A stretch of 64,000 nt of DNA, taken from the NCBI RefSeq assembly GCF_945952405.1, contig NZ_CAMFIA010000007.1, forward strand, positions 124,001-188,000, given 5' to 3'. Numbering within the stretch: position 1 is the stretch's first letter; the number at the start of each line of letters is the position of its first letter. The translations under genes were made by a program, and so were the position numbers. The notes under the pieces were generated by a model that was not told the origin of the DNA, searched no databases, and saw nothing but the letters and a program-made list of their open reading frames with translations. Source of the stretch: an uncultured Stenotrophomonas sp. (GTDB lineage Bacteria > Pseudomonadota > Gammaproteobacteria > Xanthomonadales > Xanthomonadaceae). This document shows, in pieces, positions 8,672 to 18,773 of this stretch.

Positions 8672-9948
8672 CAGTTGACGGAGACGCGTTCGGCGTCCTT
8701 GAACAGGTCGCTGCCGGAGACCACGATGCGGTCGCCCGGCTGCACGCCCGACTTGATTTCCACTTCGCCCAGGCTGCTGACGCCCAGTTCCACCGGACGG
8801 CGCACCGCGGTGCGGCCATCCATCACGTAGGCGATGCCGTTGCCCTGTTCGACGAACGGGCCGCGCTCGACCTTGAGCACGTTCTTGCGGGTATCGAGCA
8901 GCACGCGCACCGACATCCGCTGGCTCTGGCGCAGGCCTTCCGGCTGCGCACTGGCGAAGCGCACGCGGGCGTTGACCTCGCCATTGACCACTTCCGGCGA
9001 CACCGCGCTGATCTCGCCCGGGAACGGCTGGCCGTTGCCGCCGGTCAGCTGCGCCGGCATGCCGATCGCCAGGTCGCGGGCGAAGCTCTCCGGCACCTTG
9101 ATCTCGACCTCGAACTTGGACAGGTCGACCACGCCCAGCACCGGCGCGTTGGCCGCCAGGTTGGTGGACTGGATGGCCTGGACCTGGCCGACCTGGCCGT
9201 CGAACGGCGCGCGCAGGGTCAATGCGTCCACCTGGCGCTGCACTTCGGCCACCACGGCCTTCTGGCGATCGGCCAGCAGGCGCTTGTTGCGCGCGTCCAG
9301 GTCGGCGCCCTGGCTCTGCAGGCGCGCATCGGTGGTGGCGTTGGACAGGGTGATGTCGGCCTTCTTCAGCGAGTCCTTGGCCTTGGCCAGGTCGATCTGC
9401 GGCACCGCACCGCCGTCGTAGCCGCGCTGGTAGCGCTGCAGGTCGCGGTCGGCGGCCTGCCGTTCGATGGTGGCCTGGTCGGTTTCCTTGCGCGACTTGG
9501 CGCGGGCCAGGGTGGCATCCAGTGCCGCACGGCTGGCCTCGGCCTCCAGGCCGGCCAGGGTGGCCTGTTCCTGGGCCAGCTTGCTGCGCAGTTCCGGGCT
9601 GTCGATGATCGCCAGCTCCTGGCCCTTCTTGACCACGTCACCGGCGACCACCTTCAGGTCCACGGTACCGGCCGAGATGGCGTACAGGATCGGGCTGTTG
9701 GCGGCGATCACCCGGCCGTCGGCGGCAATGTCACGGACCAGGTCGCCACGCTTCACTTCGGCAATGCGGACGCGGCTGCTGTCGAAGGAGCGGCTGGCAT
9801 TGGACCAGGCATGCACCGCCCAGCCGATGCCCGCCAGCAGCGCAATGGCACCCAGCGCCGGCCAGCGGTAGCGGTGCCAGGCCGCGCGGGAAGGGCCGGC
9901 CGGGGCGGAGGAAACGATCTGGTCCTGTGCGGAAGTGTCGCGGATCAT
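8671..9948 (-). CDS. Periplasmic membrane-fusion protein of ABC exporter (MacA/HlyD-like)
   Basis: About 425 residues. One N-terminal membrane anchor (WPALGAIALLAGIGWAVHA), a lipoyl/barrel-sandwich half-motif (GTVDLKVVAGDVVKKGQEL), a long alpha-helical hairpin (about 120-240), the second lipoyl half (LRAPFDGQVGQVQAI), and a beta-barrel/MP domain. It should connect the permeases to an outer-membrane TolC-type channel, which is not encoded here. The start at 9948 has an AGG about 10 bp upstream; an in-frame ATG at 9957 is an alternative. First gene of the sigma-54-preceded unit. Confidence 0.9.
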   Translation of the reverse strand: MIRDTSAQDQIVSSAPAGPSRAAWHRYRWPALGAIALLAGIGWAVHAWSNASRSFDSSRVRIAEVKRGDLVRDIAADGRVIAANSPILYAISAGTVDLKVVAGDVVKKGQELAIIDSPELRSKLAQEQATLAGLEAEASRAALDATLARAKSRKETDQATIERQAADRDLQRYQRGYDGGAVPQIDLAKAKDSLKKADITLSNATTDARLQSQGADLDARNKRLLADRQKAVVAEVQRQVDALTLRAPFDGQVGQVQAIQSTNLAANAPVLGVVDLSKFEVEIKVPESFARDLAIGMPAQLTGGNGQPFPGEISAVSPEVVNGEVNARVRFASAQPEGLRQSQRMSVRVLLDTRKNVLKVERGPFVEQGNGIAYVMDGRTAVRRPVELGVSSLGEVEIKSGVQPGDRIVVSGSDLFKDAERVSVN

Positions 9949-9981
9949 CGGGTGCATGCCTGACGGTGGTAGCCAGTACCA

Positions 9982-9998
9982 AGCAGGTAGCGTGCCAA
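9982..9998 (-). promoter_or_regulatory. Sigma-54 (-24/-12) promoter of the exporter operon
   Basis: On the minus strand the bases read TTGGCACG-CTAC-CTGCT. This matches the RpoN consensus TTGGCACG-N4-TTGC(A/T) except for one T-to-C change, with exact GG/GC spacing. The predicted transcription start is near 9970, about 20 bp before the membrane-fusion gene. The operon encodes its own sigma-54 activator. Confidence 0.85.
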
Positions 9999-10039
9999 CT
10001 TTAAATCCTTTCCATTCAATGGCTTGTGATTGCCCCTGC

Positions 10040-10109
10040 AGTGTCCGGGTGTCCGCGGACACCTTTCCGGACACTTTCATTAAGCGGACAGGAGGGGGAA
10101 GCCGGACAC
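10040..10109. promoter_or_regulatory. Cluster of TGTCCG/CGGACA half-sites (probable enhancer)
   Basis: A perfect 14-bp palindrome GTGTCCGCGGACAC (10049-10062) is flanked by the inverted arms AGTGTCCGG (10040-10048) and CCGGACACT (10067-10075). Further CGGACA half-sites lie at 10085-10090 and 10103-10108. The cluster sits roughly 70-140 bp upstream of the predicted sigma-54 transcription start, the usual distance for an enhancer-binding protein. It also lies just upstream of glmS on the other strand. Confidence 0.7.
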
Positions 10110-10151
10110 GCAGGCTAGAATGCGGCGATCGTCTTCAAGGAAACGCGTGAC

Positions 10152-11990
<1,839 letters not shown>

Positions 11991-12022
11991 CGGCTGGCGG
12001 ATCGACTGCTGGACGCCGAATG

Positions 12023-12049
12023 CGAAGGGGGCCCATGTGGCCCCTTTCG
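12023..12049 (+). terminator. Rho-independent terminator after glmS
   Basis: A GC-rich inverted repeat (GAAGGGGGCC / GGCCCCTTTC) starts about 33 bp after the glmS stop, and a short T-rich stretch follows. Confidence 0.75.
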
Positions 12050-12439
12050 TTTGCGTCGCTGACGGCAGCAAGTGGGACACGCGGCAGGCGTTCTGTCCGT
12101 CGCCGGCAGCAGGCCATCAACCTTTAACGCCTGGCACTGCCTGTATTCAGCGGCGGTTTCAGCCGCGGTGCCATTCTCTGGATCGTCAGTTGGTTCCCAC
12201 GACGAACTGTCCTATCGATGCCGGTAGTGACCGATGGTCGCAGTCGTAGAATCGATTTGAACGAGGTCCGGGTCGAGTGGTTGGGCCCGCCTCGTTCGCG
12301 TTGCAGCACGTCGTCTGCCGATTTCTTTCCAGCGGCAGCCGGGTGCGCCAGACGTGCGCTGAAAGGTCTGTTCCCGGGGAGGGGGCGTATCGGAAGAGCA
12401 CACTTTTTTGACTTCAGTGACCTGCACCAGGAAACAAGA
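12050..12439. other. Gene-free stretch upstream of the CBS-domain gene
   Basis: About 390 bp with no convincing gene. It contains a hairpin, GAACGAGG (12259-12266) paired with CCTCGTTC (12290-12297), that could be a leader structure or terminator. The frame of the following gene is open back to 12218, but the extra 74 codons are Arg/Ser-rich and unlike the CBS family, so they are treated as non-coding. Confidence 0.5.
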
Positions 12440-12871
12440 ATGAACGTCCGCGAACTCCTGCAATCCAAGAAAGAAGCTGTCATCACCATCGATGCGGAAG
12501 ACACCATCGGTGCCGCCGCCCACAAGATGAGCGCGAACAAGATCGCCGCGCTGGTGGTGATGAAGGACGATGCCCCGGTCGGCATCATTTCCGAGAAGGA
12601 CATCGTGCGTACCCTGGCCGACGACGGCCCGCAGGCCGGGCGCCGGGTGATCTCCAGCCTGCCGTCCACCGGCCTGGAGGGCATTGCCCCGGACGCGACC
12701 CTGAAACAGGCCATGTCGTTGATGACGTACTCGCGGCGCCGTCATCTGATGGTCACCGAAGGCACCCGCCTGGTCGGCATCCTCAGCCTGGGCGATATTG
12801 TGAAGAACCTGCTGGGCGAGCTGGAGCTGGAAAAGGCCGTGCTGCAGGACATCTACATGGCGGCCCACTGA
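12440..12871 (+). CDS. Tandem CBS-domain protein
   Basis: 143 residues consisting of two CBS motifs (a Bateman module): the first about residues 5-60 with AALVVMKDDAPVGIISEKDI, the second about 75-130 with HLMVTEGTRLVGILSLGDIV. Such stand-alone modules bind adenosine nucleotides and act as energy sensors for a partner protein. No partner is evident next to it. The ATG at 12440 gives the usual N terminus MNVRELLQSK. A strong terminator follows. Confidence 0.9.
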   Translation: MNVRELLQSKKEAVITIDAEDTIGAAAHKMSANKIAALVVMKDDAPVGIISEKDIVRTLADDGPQAGRRVISSLPSTGLEGIAPDATLKQAMSLMTYSRRRHLMVTEGTRLVGILSLGDIVKNLLGELELEKAVLQDIYMAAH

Positions 12872-12893
12872 GGGCGGCACCGCAGGACGCAGG

Positions 12894-12916
12894 GAAGCCG
12901 GGCATTGCCCGGCTTC
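12894..12916. terminator. Bidirectional terminator
   Basis: Perfect stem GAAGCCGGGC / GCCCGGCTTC with a 3-nt loop, between the CBS gene and the convergent VOC gene. Confidence 0.8.
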
Positions 12917-12938
12917 TTCGTTCACGGCATCGGTCAAA

Positions 12939-13367
12939 TCAGAAACTGACCTGCACCGAGTCGGCGCTGTAGCGGGCCGGGCCGTGGTAGACCACCTCGA
13001 TGTTGTTGCCATCGGGGTCGAGCACGAAGGCGCCGTAGTAGCCGGGGTGGTAGGGGCGTTCGCCGGGCGCGCCGTTGTCGGTGCCACCGGCGGCGATCGC
13101 CGCGGTGTGGAAGGCATCGACGGTGGCGCTGTCGCGGGCCTGGAAGGCCAGGTGGTGGCGGCCGGTCAGCTGGCCGGCGGCGGCCTCGCTGCTGGCACTG
13201 GAGATGAACAGCTCGTCGGCCCAGAAGAAGTCCGGCCCCTCACCCCCCAGCGGCACGCCGATGGTGTCGAACACCGCCTGGTAGAAGCGGCGGCTGGCGG
13301 CCAGGTCACGCACCACCAGCTGCAGATGGTCGATCAAGCGGCCGCGGTGCAGTTCCATCGTTTCCAT
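12939..13367 (-). CDS. VOC-superfamily (glyoxalase-like) protein
   Basis: 142 residues with a bipartite VOC fold: the N-terminal module carries DHLQLVVRDLAASRRFYQ and the C-terminal module ends FVLDPDGNNIEVVYH. His near residue 11, a central HHLAF and the final Glu are plausible metal ligands. The start at 13367 has a GAGG 5 bp upstream. A long palindromic element begins only 14 bp upstream of this start. Substrate unknown; it could be a dioxygenase or resistance-type relative rather than a glyoxalase. Confidence 0.85.
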   Translation of the reverse strand: METMELHRGRLIDHLQLVVRDLAASRRFYQAVFDTIGVPLGGEGPDFFWADELFISSASSEAAAGQLTGRHHLAFQARDSATVDAFHTAAIAAGGTDNGAPGERPYHPGYYGAFVLDPDGNNIEVVYHGPARYSADSVQVSF

Positions 13368-13380
13368 ACGAACCTCACAC

Positions 13381-13457
13381 AAAAAGGGGACGGAGGGGAT
13401 TAAGTCGCTTCCGGCCAATAGTGCCAGAAACGGCTTAATCCCCTCCGTCCCCTTTTT
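13381..13457. repeat. Long inverted-repeat element, copy 1
   Basis: 24-bp perfect arms (13381-13404 and 13434-13457) with core GGGGACGGAGGGGATTAAG. The inner region continues as an imperfect stem around CAATAGT. Runs of A on the left and T on the right mean it could terminate transcription in both directions. A second copy is at 17903-17970. Confidence 0.9.
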
Positions 13458-13466
13458 TCCTGCGGG

Positions 13467-13985
13467 TCAGACGTTGGAGATGATCTCGACCCAGTAGCCG
13501 TCCGGGTCCTTGATGAAGGCCAGGTTCTTCATGCGGCCGTCGGTCAGGCGCTTCTGGAAGGCCACGCCCAGCTCCTCGAAGCGCTGGCAGGCGGCCTCGA
13601 TGTCCGGCACCGACACGCAGATGTGGCCGAAGCCGCGCGGGTCGCTGTTGCCATCGTGGTAGACCGCGCCGTCCTGGCTCTCGGTACCGTGGTTGTGGGT
13701 CAGCTCCAGCACGCCCGGCAGGCCGGCCATCCAGAGGCGGCGCTGGGCGTCGTCCTCCGGCACCACCGCGCCGGCCGGCACATAGGCCAGGAAGTACAGG
13801 CTGAACTGGGCGTCCGGGAAGTCGCGCTTGTCGATCAGCTGGTAGCCGAGCACGCGGGTGTAGAAGTCCAGCGAGGCGGTGATGTCCTTCACCCGCAGCA
13901 TGGTGTGGTTGAACACGAAGCCGGTGGTCTCGGCCGGAGCCTGGGCGGCGACGCCGGGAACATCGCGCAGGGCGGGAATGGTCAT
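13467..13985 (-). CDS. gloA: Lactoylglutathione lyase (glyoxalase I)
   Basis: Converts the methylglyoxal-glutathione hemithioacetal to S-lactoylglutathione. 172 residues. Recognisable glyoxalase I segments are FNHTMLRVKD (about 25-34, metal His), SLDFYTRVLGYQL, LELTHNHGTE (metal Glu and substrate region), GFGHICVSVPD (second metal His) and the C-terminal KDPDGYWVEII (second metal Glu). It points toward the VOC gene, but the palindrome between them probably limits read-through. Confidence 0.95.
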   Translation of the reverse strand: MTIPALRDVPGVAAQAPAETTGFVFNHTMLRVKDITASLDFYTRVLGYQLIDKRDFPDAQFSLYFLAYVPAGAVVPEDDAQRRLWMAGLPGVLELTHNHGTESQDGAVYHDGNSDPRGFGHICVSVPDIEAACQRFEELGVAFQKRLTDGRMKNLAFIKDPDGYWVEIISNV

Positions 13986-14110
13986 GGGGGAGGTCCTTCA
14001 GGCAGGGCCGTTGCCGGCCGGATGGCGCCATTCTACCGACCCGCACCGGACGGCACTGCGACGTACAATGGTCGGATCGCACCGTTCCGTCCTGACAACG
14101 ATTGCCCGCC

Positions 14111-15223
14111 ATGTCGCAGCGTGAATGGGTGGCCGCCGCCATCCGCAAGATCGAAGCCGATTTCAACCGTTCCGCCGATACCCACCTGATCCCGCTGGCG
14201 CTGCCCGGGTTCGAGGGCATCGACCTGTACCTGAAGGATGAATCGAGCCATCCCACCGGCAGCCTCAAGCACCGGCTGGCACGCTCGTTGTTCCTGTACG
14301 CGCTGGCCAATGGCTGGCTGCGCGAGGGGCGGCCGGTGATCGAGGCCTCCAGTGGCTCCACAGCGGTGTCCGAAGCCTATTTCGCGCGGCTGCTGGGCCT
14401 GCCGTTCATCGCGGTGATCCCGGCCACCACATCGCCGGAAAAGATCGCGGCGATCGAATTCCACGGCGGCCGCTGCCACCTGGTCGAGCGCGCCTGCGAT
14501 CTCAACTGCGACTCGGAAAAGCTGGCCCGCGAAACCGGCGGCCACTTCATGGACCAGTTCACCTACGCCGAGCGCGCGACCGACTGGCGCGCCAACAACA
14601 ACATCGCCGAATCCATCTTCAAGCAGATGGCCGAAGAGCCGAGCCCGATCCCGGAATGGATCGTGTGCAGCCCCGGCACCGGCGGTACGGCGGCCACGCT
14701 GGGCCGGTATGTCAGCTACCGCCGGCATGACACCCGCATCCTCTGCGCAGACCCGGAAGTGTCGGTGTTCTTCGACGGCTACCGGGCCGCGGTGGCCGGT
14801 GAGCAGGACTGGCGTGGCCTGACCTGCAGCGGCGGTTCGCGCGTGGAAGGCATCGGCCGGCCGCGGGTGGAGCCGAGTTTCATCCCGACCAGCGTCGATG
14901 CGATGGTGAAGGTGCCCGACGCGCTGAGCCTGGCCGCGATGCGCCATGTCAGCCGCCAGCTTGGCCGTCGTGTCGGTGGCTCCACCGGCACCAACTTCAT
15001 CGGTGTGCTGCAGGCGGCGCAGTGGATGCGCGAGGCCGGCCACCAGGGCAGCATCGTCAGCATCCTGTGCGACAGCGGCGAACGCTATGCGCAGAGCTAC
15101 TACGATCCGGCCTGGTACCCGCGGCAGGGGATCGATGTCGACGCTGCTGATGCGCAGCTGGCGGCAGCCGTGGCCGGGCAGGGCCTGCCGCAACTGCCGT
15201 GGTGCAGCCTGGAAGCGTTGTAG
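14111..15223 (+). CDS. PLP-dependent cysteine synthase-like enzyme (possible cysteine desulfhydrase)
   Basis: 370 residues of the fold II beta-family. The PLP lysine is in [11 protein letters not shown], the substrate loop is [10 protein letters not shown], and the phosphate-binding loop is [11 protein letters not shown]. The order and spacing resemble the CysK-like branch that includes mycobacterial Cds1 (L-cysteine desulfhydrase) rather than CysK or CysM. The reaction cannot be settled from sequence; sulfide release from cysteine is likely. Stand-alone gene diverging from gloA. Confidence 0.8.
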   Translation: MSQREWVAAAIRKIEADFNRSADTHLIPLALPGFEGIDLYLKDESSHPTGSLKHRLARSLFLYALANGWLREGRPVIEASSGSTAVSEAYFARLLGLPFIAVIPATTSPEKIAAIEFHGGRCHLVERACDLNCDSEKLARETGGHFMDQFTYAERATDWRANNNIAESIFKQMAEEPSPIPEWIVCSPGTGGTAATLGRYVSYRRHDTRILCADPEVSVFFDGYRAAVAGEQDWRGLTCSGGSRVEGIGRPRVEPSFIPTSVDAMVKVPDALSLAAMRHVSRQLGRRVGGSTGTNFIGVLQAAQWMREAGHQGSIVSILCDSGERYAQSYYDPAWYPRQGIDVDAADAQLAAAVAGQGLPQLPWCSLEAL

Positions 15224-15235
15224 CGCGCCTGTGAC

Positions 15236-15283
15236 GTCGAGCCCTGCTCGACTCCGGCATGCAGCAGTCGAGCACGGCTCGAC
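15236..15283. repeat. Paired GTCGAGC palindromes (SMAG-like)
   Basis: Two inverted units, GTCGAGC-CCT-GCTCGAC (15236-15252) and a near-copy at 15267-15283, each with a 7-bp stem and together able to fold into one long hairpin. They lie between two converging genes and may act as a terminator. Confidence 0.7.
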
Positions 15284-15292
15284 CCTGCAGAT

Positions 15293-15697
15293 TCAGTATC
15301 CCGCTGCGGTGAACGCATCCAGCACCGCATCGCGCAGTGCATCGGGCAGCGCCTCGATATCCATCGCGCGATCATCCAGGTGCAGGCTCGGGTCCAGGCT
15401 GCTCGCGCGGCCCTGGGCCAGCGCCTGCAGCCACAGCAGCACGCAGATCACGAACTCGCGTTCATGGCCCAGCCGCAGCTGGCTGGCGCCACGTTCGATC
15501 ACCTCGAACGGGTACCACTCCTGGGCGTCATTGAAGGTGCCGCCCTGCTGCAGCAGCGCCTGCAGCTGTTGCAGGTGGCGTGGGGCGTCGTCGCCGGCAT
15601 CGCACAGCGCGGCGATCCAGTTCAGTTCGGCGGCGCTGGCGGACAATGCCAGCGACCGCGCCGGTGAGGCGGATGCAACTGCAGCCAGACCTTCCAT
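15293..15697 (-). CDS. Hypothetical protein
   Basis: 134 residues, not recognised. Mostly helical in appearance, with Leu/Gln-rich stretches (HLQQLQALLQQ) and a mid-protein segment EWYPFEVIERGASQL. No signal peptide or membrane helix. The start at 15697 is the first Met before the segment with normal codon use. Acidic and soluble; it may be a regulatory or immunity-type small protein, but nothing nearby supports a specific role. Confidence 0.6.
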   Translation of the reverse strand: MEGLAAVASASPARSLALSASAAELNWIAALCDAGDDAPRHLQQLQALLQQGGTFNDAQEWYPFEVIERGASQLRLGHEREFVICVLLWLQALAQGRASSLDPSLHLDDRAMDIEALPDALRDAVLDAFTAAGY

Positions 15698-15867
15698 GTG
15701 GGGCCTCGTTCGGTACCTACCGCTGCGGACTCCCCCGCAGCCAGAGCTTCGGGGCGGGAGCGTAAGGCTGACGTGAATGCCGCGCCATGCCCCCTTGTCA
15801 GCCACGCTGGCCAGCGCCATATCTAGCAGGCTGCCCGCCTGCCGGGCCCGTATCCTGGAGATCTGCC

Positions 15868-17898
15868 GTGACCGTAGCCAACCCCCTGCTCGATTTTTCC
15901 GGCCTGCCGCGCTTCGAGGCGATCCGCCCTGAACACGTAGCGCCGGCGCTGGACGTGCTGCTGGCCGAGGCCGAAGCGGCCGTTGGCGCAGCCGAGCAGG
16001 TGCAGCCGGTGCGCTGGGAGACCTTCGTGGCCCCGCTGGATGACGCGACCGAGCGGTTGTGGCGTGCCTGGGGCCTGGTCGGTCACCTGCAGGGCGTGGT
16101 CAACACCCCGGAACTGCGCGAGGCCTACAACAGCAACCTGCCGCGGGTGACCCGTTTCGCCAGCGCGCTGAGCCAGAACCTGGCGCTGTACCGCCAGTAC
16201 CAGGCGCTGGCGGCCAGTGCGGAAGCGGCGACCTTCGATGAGGCGCGGCGCAGGGTGCTGGACAATACCTTGCGTGATTTCCGCCTGGGCGGTGCTGAAC
16301 TGGCGCCCGAAGCGCAGCAGCGCTTTGCCGCGATCAAGGAGGAACTGTCGGCGCTGTCGGCGAAGTTCTCGCAGAACGTGCTGGATGCCACCGATGCATG
16401 GTCGCTGATCATCGAAGACGAAGCGCGCCTGGCGGGCCTGCCGGACGACGTGAAGGCGGCCGCGCGCGCTGCGGCGGAGAAGGACGGCAGCCGGGGCTGG
16501 AAGCTGACCCTGCAGATGCCGTGCTACCTGCCGGTGCAGACCTGGGCCGAAGACCGCGACCTGCGCGAGATCCTGTACCGCGCCAGCGCACAGCGTGCGT
16601 CCGAGTTCGGCGACGACGTGCTGGACAACAGCGGCAACATCGACCGCATCCTGGCCCTGCGCGCGGAGCTGGCCGCGCTGCTCGGCTTTGCGTCGTACGG
16701 CGATTATTCGGTGGCGACCAAGATGGCGCAGGACCCGGCGGAAGTGCTCGGTTTCCTGCGTGACCTGGCCGCGCGTGCCAAGCCGTTCGCGGCCAAGGAC
16801 CGCACCGAGCTGGAGCAGTTCGCACGCGAACATCTGGGCATCGACCAGCTGCAGGCCTGGGACCTGGCGTTCGCCGCCGACCGCCTGAAGCAGGCGCGCT
16901 ACAGCTATTCCGAGCAGGAGGTGAAGCAGTACTTCACCGAGCCGAAGGTGCTGGGCGGACTGTTCTCGGTGATCGAGCAGCTGTACGGGCTGCGCGTGCA
17001 GGAAGACAACGCACCGGTCTGGCACCCGGATGTGCGCTTCTTCCGTCTGGTCGATGCGCAGGGCGCGCTGGTCGGCCAGTTCTACCTGGACCTGTACGCG
17101 CGCGAGGGCAAGCGCGGTGGTGCGTGGATGGATGATTGCCGCAACCGCCGCGTGCGTGCCGATGGCAGCGTGCAGACGCCACTGGTGTACCTGGTGTGCA
17201 ACTTCGGCCGCGGTGCCAACGGCAAGCCTGCCACGTTCAGCCACAACGAAGTGACCACGCTGTTCCATGAAATGGGCCACGGCCTGCACCAGCTGCTGAC
17301 CCGAATCGGCGAACTGGGCGTGGCCGGCATCAACGGCGTGGAATGGGATGCGGTGGAACTGCCCAGCCAGTTCATGGAGAACTTCTGCTGGGAATGGGAC
17401 CACCTGCAGGGCATGACCGCGCATGTGGACAGTGGCCAGCCGCTGCCGCGCGGGCTGTATGAGCGGATGCTGGCGGCACGCAACTTCCACAGTGGCATGG
17501 CCACGGTGCGCCAGCTGGAGTTCGGGCTGTTCGACATGCTGCTGCACAGCCAGTTCGAACCATCGCAGGACAGCGTGCTGGCGCTGCTGGACCGCGTGCG
17601 CGCGGAAGTGGCGGTGAACCACCCGCCGGCCTGGAATCGCTTCCCGCACCAGTTCAGCCACATCTTCGCTGGCGGCTATGCGGCCGGCTACTACAGCTAC
17701 AAGTGGGCCGAGGTGCTCAGCGCCGACGCCTATGCCGCCTTCGAGGAAGCGCCGCAGGCACTGGCCGCGACCGGTGCACGCTTCCGCGATGAGATCCTGT
17801 CGCGTGGCGGCAGCCGCCCGGCGGCGGACAACTTCAAGGCGTTCCGCGGCCGCGCACCGCAGATCGACGCCCTGCTGCGCCACTCCGGCATGGCCTGA
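15868..17898 (+). CDS. prlC: Oligopeptidase A (M3 family)
   Basis: Cytoplasmic zinc peptidase that degrades short peptides, including cleaved signal peptides. 676 residues from a GTG at 15868 with GGAG 7 bp upstream; the open frame before it is unrelated. The zinc motif HEMGH is near residue 467 within TTLFHEMGHGLHQLL, and the third ligand lies in the downstream EFGLFD-type helix region. The N terminus NPLLDFSGLPRFEAI matches the family. Confidence 0.95.
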   Translation: MTVANPLLDFSGLPRFEAIRPEHVAPALDVLLAEAEAAVGAAEQVQPVRWETFVAPLDDATERLWRAWGLVGHLQGVVNTPELREAYNSNLPRVTRFASALSQNLALYRQYQALAASAEAATFDEARRRVLDNTLRDFRLGGAELAPEAQQRFAAIKEELSALSAKFSQNVLDATDAWSLIIEDEARLAGLPDDVKAAARAAAEKDGSRGWKLTLQMPCYLPVQTWAEDRDLREILYRASAQRASEFGDDVLDNSGNIDRILALRAELAALLGFASYGDYSVATKMAQDPAEVLGFLRDLAARAKPFAAKDRTELEQFAREHLGIDQLQAWDLAFAADRLKQARYSYSEQEVKQYFTEPKVLGGLFSVIEQLYGLRVQEDNAPVWHPDVRFFRLVDAQGALVGQFYLDLYAREGKRGGAWMDDCRNRRVRADGSVQTPLVYLVCNFGRGANGKPATFSHNEVTTLFHEMGHGLHQLLTRIGELGVAGINGVEWDAVELPSQFMENFCWEWDHLQGMTAHVDSGQPLPRGLYERMLAARNFHSGMATVRQLEFGLFDMLLHSQFEPSQDSVLALLDRVRAEVAVNHPPAWNRFPHQFSHIFAGGYAAGYYSYKWAEVLSADAYAAFEEAPQALAATGARFRDEILSRGGSRPAADNFKAFRGRAPQIDALLRHSGMA

Positions 17899-17902
17899 CC
17901 AC

Positions 17903-17970
17903 AAAAAAGGGGACGGAGGGGATTAAGTCGTAAGTGCATTTACGACTTAATCCCCTCCGTCCCCTTTTTT
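17903..17970. repeat. Long inverted-repeat element, copy 2 (perfect 31-bp stem)
   Basis: Perfect 31-bp arms (17903-17933 and 17940-17970) separated by GTGCAT. They share GGGGACGGAGGGGATTAAG with copy 1 at 13381-13457. It lies between prlC and a convergent SDR gene, and its right end reaches the SDR stop codon, so it is well placed as a bidirectional terminator. Confidence 0.95.
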
Positions 17971-18773
17971 CAGTCGGCGTAGATCATCCTACGGGTCATG
18001 CCGCCGTCGACGATGAAGTCCTGGCCGGTGCTGAAGCCGGACAGCGACGACAGCAGGTAGACCGCCAGCGCGCCGATGTCCTCGGGGCGGCCGACACGGC
18101 CGACCGGGTGCTGTGCCTGGTCGATGGCCGAGTACTCGGCCGGCTGGCGACGCGACGGTGACTGCCAGGCCGTGGTGCCGATCCAGCCGGGGCTGATGCT
18201 GTTGACCCGCACCGACGGGCCGCTGCTGATCGCCAGCGCATGGGTGAAGGCGACCAGTCCGCCCTTGGCGGCGGCATAGGCTTCGCTGTGCGCTTCGGAT
18301 TGCCATGCGCGCGTGGAGGCGATGTTGATGATGGCGCCTGCCGTGCTGGCCGACAGTGCCGGCAGAGCATGCTTGCTGCACAGGAAGGCCCCGTGCAGCG
18401 ATGACAGGCGGCGCTGCCACTCGTCCCAGTCCATGTCCTGCAGCCGGGTGCCGTGCGGCCCGGCGATGCCGGCGTTGTTGACCAGTCCATCAATGCGGCC
18501 GAAGCGCTGCAGGGCGATGGCGATGAAGTCGCGCACGCTGCTTTCGTCGGTGATGTCCAGGCGCTGGAACGCGGCCTCATCGCCGCGCTGCCATTCGGCC
18601 AGGCAGGCCTGGCCGGCGTCCACGTCGAGGTCACCGATCAGCACGCGGCCACCGGCACCGAGCACGGCCTGGGCGATGCCACGGCCGATGCCGTTGGCGC
18701 CGCCGGTGACCAGCACCACCTTGCTCGACAGCGGTGCGGCCGGCCATGCGGCGATCGGCGGCACCCCGCTCAT
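17970..18773 (-). CDS. Short-chain dehydrogenase/reductase
   Basis: 267-residue classical SDR: cofactor motif VTGGANGIG near residue 25, NNAG, catalytic Ser in NIASTR, YxxxK as YAAAK, and the C-terminal SISPGWIGT. Asp in the GDLDVD segment after beta-2 favours NAD over NADP. Its ATG overlaps the TGA of the upstream DUF1415 gene (ATGA), showing translational coupling. Substrate unknown. Confidence 0.92.
   Translation of the reverse strand: MSGVPPIAAWPAAPLSSKVVLVTGGANGIGRGIAQAVLGAGGRVLIGDLDVDAGQACLAEWQRGDEAAFQRLDITDESSVRDFIAIALQRFGRIDGLVNNAGIAGPHGTRLQDMDWDEWQRRLSSLHGAFLCSKHALPALSASTAGAIINIASTRAWQSEAHSEAYAAAKGGLVAFTHALAISSGPSVRVNSISPGWIGTTAWQSPSRRQPAEYSAIDQAQHPVGRVGRPEDIGALAVYLLSSLSGFSTGQDFIVDGGMTRRMIYAD

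Noticed and set aside
12259..12297. Hairpin upstream of the CBS-domain gene considered as a riboswitch.
   Set aside because: A single 8-bp stem without a recognisable aptamer core; a terminator or simple leader hairpin is more likely.
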